DNA of 16,959 nucleotides, taken from the NCBI GenBank assembly GCA_900554345.1, contig USHH01000023.1:1-16959 (forward strand), given 5' to 3'. The notes beneath the pieces are model-generated. The model searched no databases and had not been told where the DNA came from. It saw nothing but the letters and a program-made list of their open reading frames with translations. This document shows positions 14,768 through 16,959 of the stretch, in pieces; within the stretch, counting starts at the first letter, position 1; every line of letters begins with the position of its first letter. This stretch comes from an uncultured Bacteroidales bacterium (lineage in GTDB: Bacteria; Bacteroidota; Bacteroidia; Bacteroidales; Muribaculaceae). The position numbers and the translations under genes were made by a program.

Positions 14768-15565
14768 TCACTCCCCCACTCCTATCCCGAAGAGGGCGTA
14801 GTCGTAGGCCACCGGGTCGTCGGGCCGAAGCGTGCGCAATGTCGCCGTGAGCTCATCGACGCTCTTCCGGTCGTTGGCCTTCCTTGTCAGCAGCCCTAAC
14901 TCGCGAGCCGTGTTCCCCACGTGTACGTCAAGCGGTATGTAGAGCTTGCTCTTGGGAATCGAGCTCCATACCCCCATGTCGACGATGCCGTCGTCGCGCA
15001 CCAGCCAGCGCAGCGCCATGTTTATGCGCTTCAGCGCCGTGTTGCCGAGGTTCACGGGCAGGCAGCGGCTGCACGTCTCCCCGCCGTTGACGTCACACAT
15101 GATCTTCTGAAGCTCCCCGACGAGATGCCACGCCGGAGCTTCCTTCTCGCCGGCGCCCGTCGCCGCCGAAAAGGCGTCGAGCGAGCCGTAGCGGCGGTAC
15201 ACCTCGTGCAGCCCGCGCAGGAAATAGCTGAAATGGCGCCCGAAAAACGTGCGGTGGATGTTCATATCCGGCGGCAGGTCCTCATATCCCTCATCCATGA
15301 CATAGGCGTAGGGCTCGTGGTCCATCAGCGTGAGCATCTTCTCGCAGTTGCGGCATATCATCGTGCGGTTGCCCCAGGCGATGATGGCCGAGAGCAGCGC
15401 CGCGGTCTCGATGTCCTGAAGGCGCGTGAAGCGCCTCGGAAACTGCACCGGGTCGCTGCCGATGAATTCCGGCCTGTTGATGCGCAGCGTCTCCGCGTCG
15501 AGCAGCGCCGCCACGTCGGGAGCCACGGCCGGCCGGCATCCCGCTTTGAGATCTTCACCTTTCAT
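14768..15565 (-). CDS. TIGR02757 (DUF2400) family protein
   Basis: The 265-residue product is mostly helical, and its length fits the family. Conserved blocks are LLSAIIAWGNRTMICRNCEK (57-76), HFSYFLRGLHEVY (111-123), NMALRWLVRDDGIVDMGVW (182-200), IPLDVHVGNTARELGLL (210-226) and PDDPVAYDYALFGIGV (248-263). The IPLDVHV block resembles the catalytic-Asp segment of endonuclease III-type glycosylases (D213), but the family has no settled function. The ATG overlaps the upstream stop as ATGA (15565-15562), so translation is coupled to the glycoside hydrolase gene. A longer frame to 16135 is only an overlap of that hydrolase gene. Confidence 0.88.
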   Translation of the reverse strand: MKGEDLKAGCRPAVAPDVAALLDAETLRINRPEFIGSDPVQFPRRFTRLQDIETAALLSAIIAWGNRTMICRNCEKMLTLMDHEPYAYVMDEGYEDLPPDMNIHRTFFGRHFSYFLRGLHEVYRRYGSLDAFSAATGAGEKEAPAWHLVGELQKIMCDVNGGETCSRCLPVNLGNTALKRINMALRWLVRDDGIVDMGVWSSIPKSKLYIPLDVHVGNTARELGLLTRKANDRKSVDELTATLRTLRPDDPVAYDYALFGIGVGE

Positions 15566-16959
15566 TTCACTTTCAGCTTTACGGGCTCCGACTCGCGGTT
15601 CATGCGGTCGAGCGATGTCACTATATATGTGTTTCCCTCCACCGTCCGCGCCGCGTCGGCGTCGGCCACGCGCAGCCGCGTGTAGGGCGTCAGGGCGATG
15701 ATCGCCTCCGCAAGCTCCGTGTCGGGGCGCTCGCCGGGATAGAACTCGTAGACCACGTAGCGCACGGCGTCGGTGTCCTTCTGCCGCGGCCCCGAGGCCG
15801 GGGCCTCCCAGTCGATGAAGAGCTTTCCGTCTTCCTTCACGAGGCGCACCCCTTCGGGGGCGGCCGGGCGGCGCGTCCTGTCGCCGTAGGCCGGGGGCAG
15901 CGCGATGGTCGACTGGTATTTCATGGCCAGTGAGTCGGCCACGCCGCCGTAGTTGCCGGTCACCCAGTAGCCGTGCCACCACACGTTGCCCTTCACGTTG
16001 GGCAGCCTGCGCGAGAGCCACACCTTGGTGTCGAGCTCGTTGGAGTCGTTGTTGCCCGGGTCTGCGGAGTCCATGGTGCGCTTCACGTCCTGGCCGATAT
16101 AGACGTCGACGCCGTTGGCGTTGTCGTTCCACCACTCGGCGAGCTGACGGCTCGGTGCCGCCCTCGTGTCGAGGCTCCAGTAGAGCTGCGGTGCCAGATA
16201 GTCGATCCAGCCTTTCTTCGCCCAGAGCAGAGGGTCGGCGTAGAGGTCGTCGTAGTTCTGCAGCCCCGAGCTGCGGCTGCCTCGCGGGTCGCTCGAGGCG
16301 TTGCGCCAGATGCCGAAGGGGCTTACGCCGAAGCGCACCCAGGGCTTGCGCCCCTTGATGGTGGAGTGGAGCTGCTCGATCAGCAGGTCCACGTTGTGGC
16401 GCCGCCAGTCGTCGCGCCCCATCCCGTTGCCGAAGCGCGCGTAGCTCGCCCCGTCGCCGTCAAACTTCTTCCCGTTGGCCGGATAGGGATAGAAATAATC
16501 GTCGATATGTATGGCGTCGACGTCATAGCGCGTCACTATGTCGTCGACCACCTTACAGATGAAGTCGCGGTTCTCCTGATACGCCGGGTCGAAAAATGTC
16601 TGGCCGTTGAATTTCACGAACCTTTCTGGGTGCTTCTTCGATGCGTGCGAGGCTGGCAGCACGTCTTTCGGCGAGGAGGTCACGCGGTAGGGATTGAGCC
16701 ACGCGTGGAATTCCATGCCGCGGGCGTGCGCCTCGTCGAGAGCGTACTGCAGAGGGTCCCACTCCGGCTGCGGCGCCTTGCCGCGCTTGCCCGTCAGCCA
16801 TGCCGACCAGGGCTCCAGCTCCGACTTATACAGCGCGTCGGCCGTAGGACGCACCTGGAAGATCACGGCGTTGCAGCCGGCGTCGGCCAGCAGGTCGAGC
16901 TGCTCGCGGATGTATTGCTGCGCCTGCGCCGTCGACTTGTTCTGCCACTGCGTCTGGCC
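15562..16959 (-). CDS. GHL10-type (DUF187) glycoside hydrolase-like protein, 5' end outside window
   Basis: The frame is open to the last base, so the N-terminus and signal peptide are missing; 465 residues are seen. The catalytic-barrel part begins DLLADAGCNAVIFQVRPTAD and carries LNPYRVTSS, DVDAIHIDDYFYPYP, VSPFGIW and IDYLAPQLYWS, all typical of the family 10-like glycosyl hydrolase group that includes E. coli DigH (YddW). That enzyme cleaves peptidoglycan glycan strands lacking stem peptides, so action on the cell wall is a reasonable guess but is not shown here. A C-terminal FN3-like domain follows (PAAPEGVRLVKEDGKLFIDW to YIVTSLDRMNRESEPVKL). An apparent GTG start at 16866 is internal, because the family sequence continues upstream. 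The gene overlaps the TIGR02757 gene by four bases. Confidence 0.92.
   Translation of the reverse strand, partial: GQTQWQNKSTAQAQQYIREQLDLLADAGCNAVIFQVRPTADALYKSELEPWSAWLTGKRGKAPQPEWDPLQYALDEAHARGMEFHAWLNPYRVTSSPKDVLPASHASKKHPERFVKFNGQTFFDPAYQENRDFICKVVDDIVTRYDVDAIHIDDYFYPYPANGKKFDGDGASYARFGNGMGRDDWRRHNVDLLIEQLHSTIKGRKPWVRFGVSPFGIWRNASSDPRGSRSSGLQNYDDLYADPLLWAKKGWIDYLAPQLYWSLDTRAAPSRQLAEWWNDNANGVDVYIGQDVKRTMDSADPGNNDSNELDTKVWLSRRLPNVKGNVWWHGYWVTGNYGGVADSLAMKYQSTIALPPAYGDRTRRPAAPEGVRLVKEDGKLFIDWEAPASGPRQKDTDAVRYVVYEFYPGERPDTELAEAIIALTPYTRLRVADADAARTVEGNTYIVTSLDRMNRESEPVKLKVK

Noticed and set aside
14921..15685. Plus-strand frame opposite the TIGR02757 gene
   Set aside because: It overlaps two recognised genes and is His/Arg/Val-rich in the manner of a shadow frame.
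15566..16135. N-terminal extension of the TIGR02757 gene
   Set aside because: It lies wholly inside the hydrolase gene and is Arg/Gly-rich without motifs; ATGA at 15562-15565 gives the real start.

Overview
The window looks like a chromosomal segment from a Bacteroidales genome, most likely a Muribaculaceae-type gut commensal. The evidence is a SusC/TonB-dependent-type outer-membrane barrel, Bacteroidetes promoters of the TTTG-N19-TAnnTTTG class (four recognisable -7 elements), A-rich leaders with few Shine-Dalgarno sites, Bacteroidetes-type malate dehydrogenase and glycyl-tRNA synthetase, choice-of-anchor-J/FN3 secreted proteins, a DUF1703-type AAA/PD-(D/E)XK protein and a TIGR02757 protein. 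Species assignment is inference.

Layout. (1) 1-1650 (+): 3' part of an outer-membrane beta-barrel receptor gene, broken by an in-frame TAG at 925-927. (2) 1671-1734: a perfect 20-bp inverted repeat built of 7-bp units, then a GCGC palindrome. (3) 1736-2236 (-): an orphan secreted Gly/Pro/Trp-rich protein. (4) 2327-3468 (+): malate dehydrogenase with a clear promoter and a symmetric terminator shared with the converging gene. (5) 3553-11341 (-): four same-strand genes of lower GC, namely a secreted jelly-roll/thioredoxin-like protein, a large secreted jelly-roll/FN3 protein, a membrane-spanning TPR/AraC regulator and an AAA-ATPase/PD-(D/E)XK protein. (6) 11410-11450: a second copy of the 7-bp-unit/GCGC repeat, between two divergent promoters. 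(7) 11452-14293 (+): glycyl-tRNA synthetase, LemA lipoprotein and FKBP-like lipoprotein, probably one operon. (8) 14296-14400: structured non-coding stretch. (9) 14427-14765 (+): small lipoprotein. (10) 14768-16959 (-): a TIGR02757 protein translationally coupled (ATGA) to a GHL10-type glycoside hydrolase that runs off the window.

How the genes work together. The housekeeping genes (mdh, glyS) flank an accessory block with a different base composition. In that block a one-component sensor (periplasmic TPR, one membrane span, cytoplasmic AraC-type HTH) lies directly upstream of two large exported proteins that carry C-terminal sorting-like regions. The simplest reading is that the regulator controls them, but this is inferred from position only. 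I did not find a CRISPR array, tRNA, rRNA, complete insertion sequence or recognised defence operon. The most novel points are the nested FN3/jelly-roll architecture, the TPR-TM-AraC sensor with its exported neighbours, the dispersed 7-bp-unit repeat, and the endonuclease III-like motif in the TIGR02757 protein.
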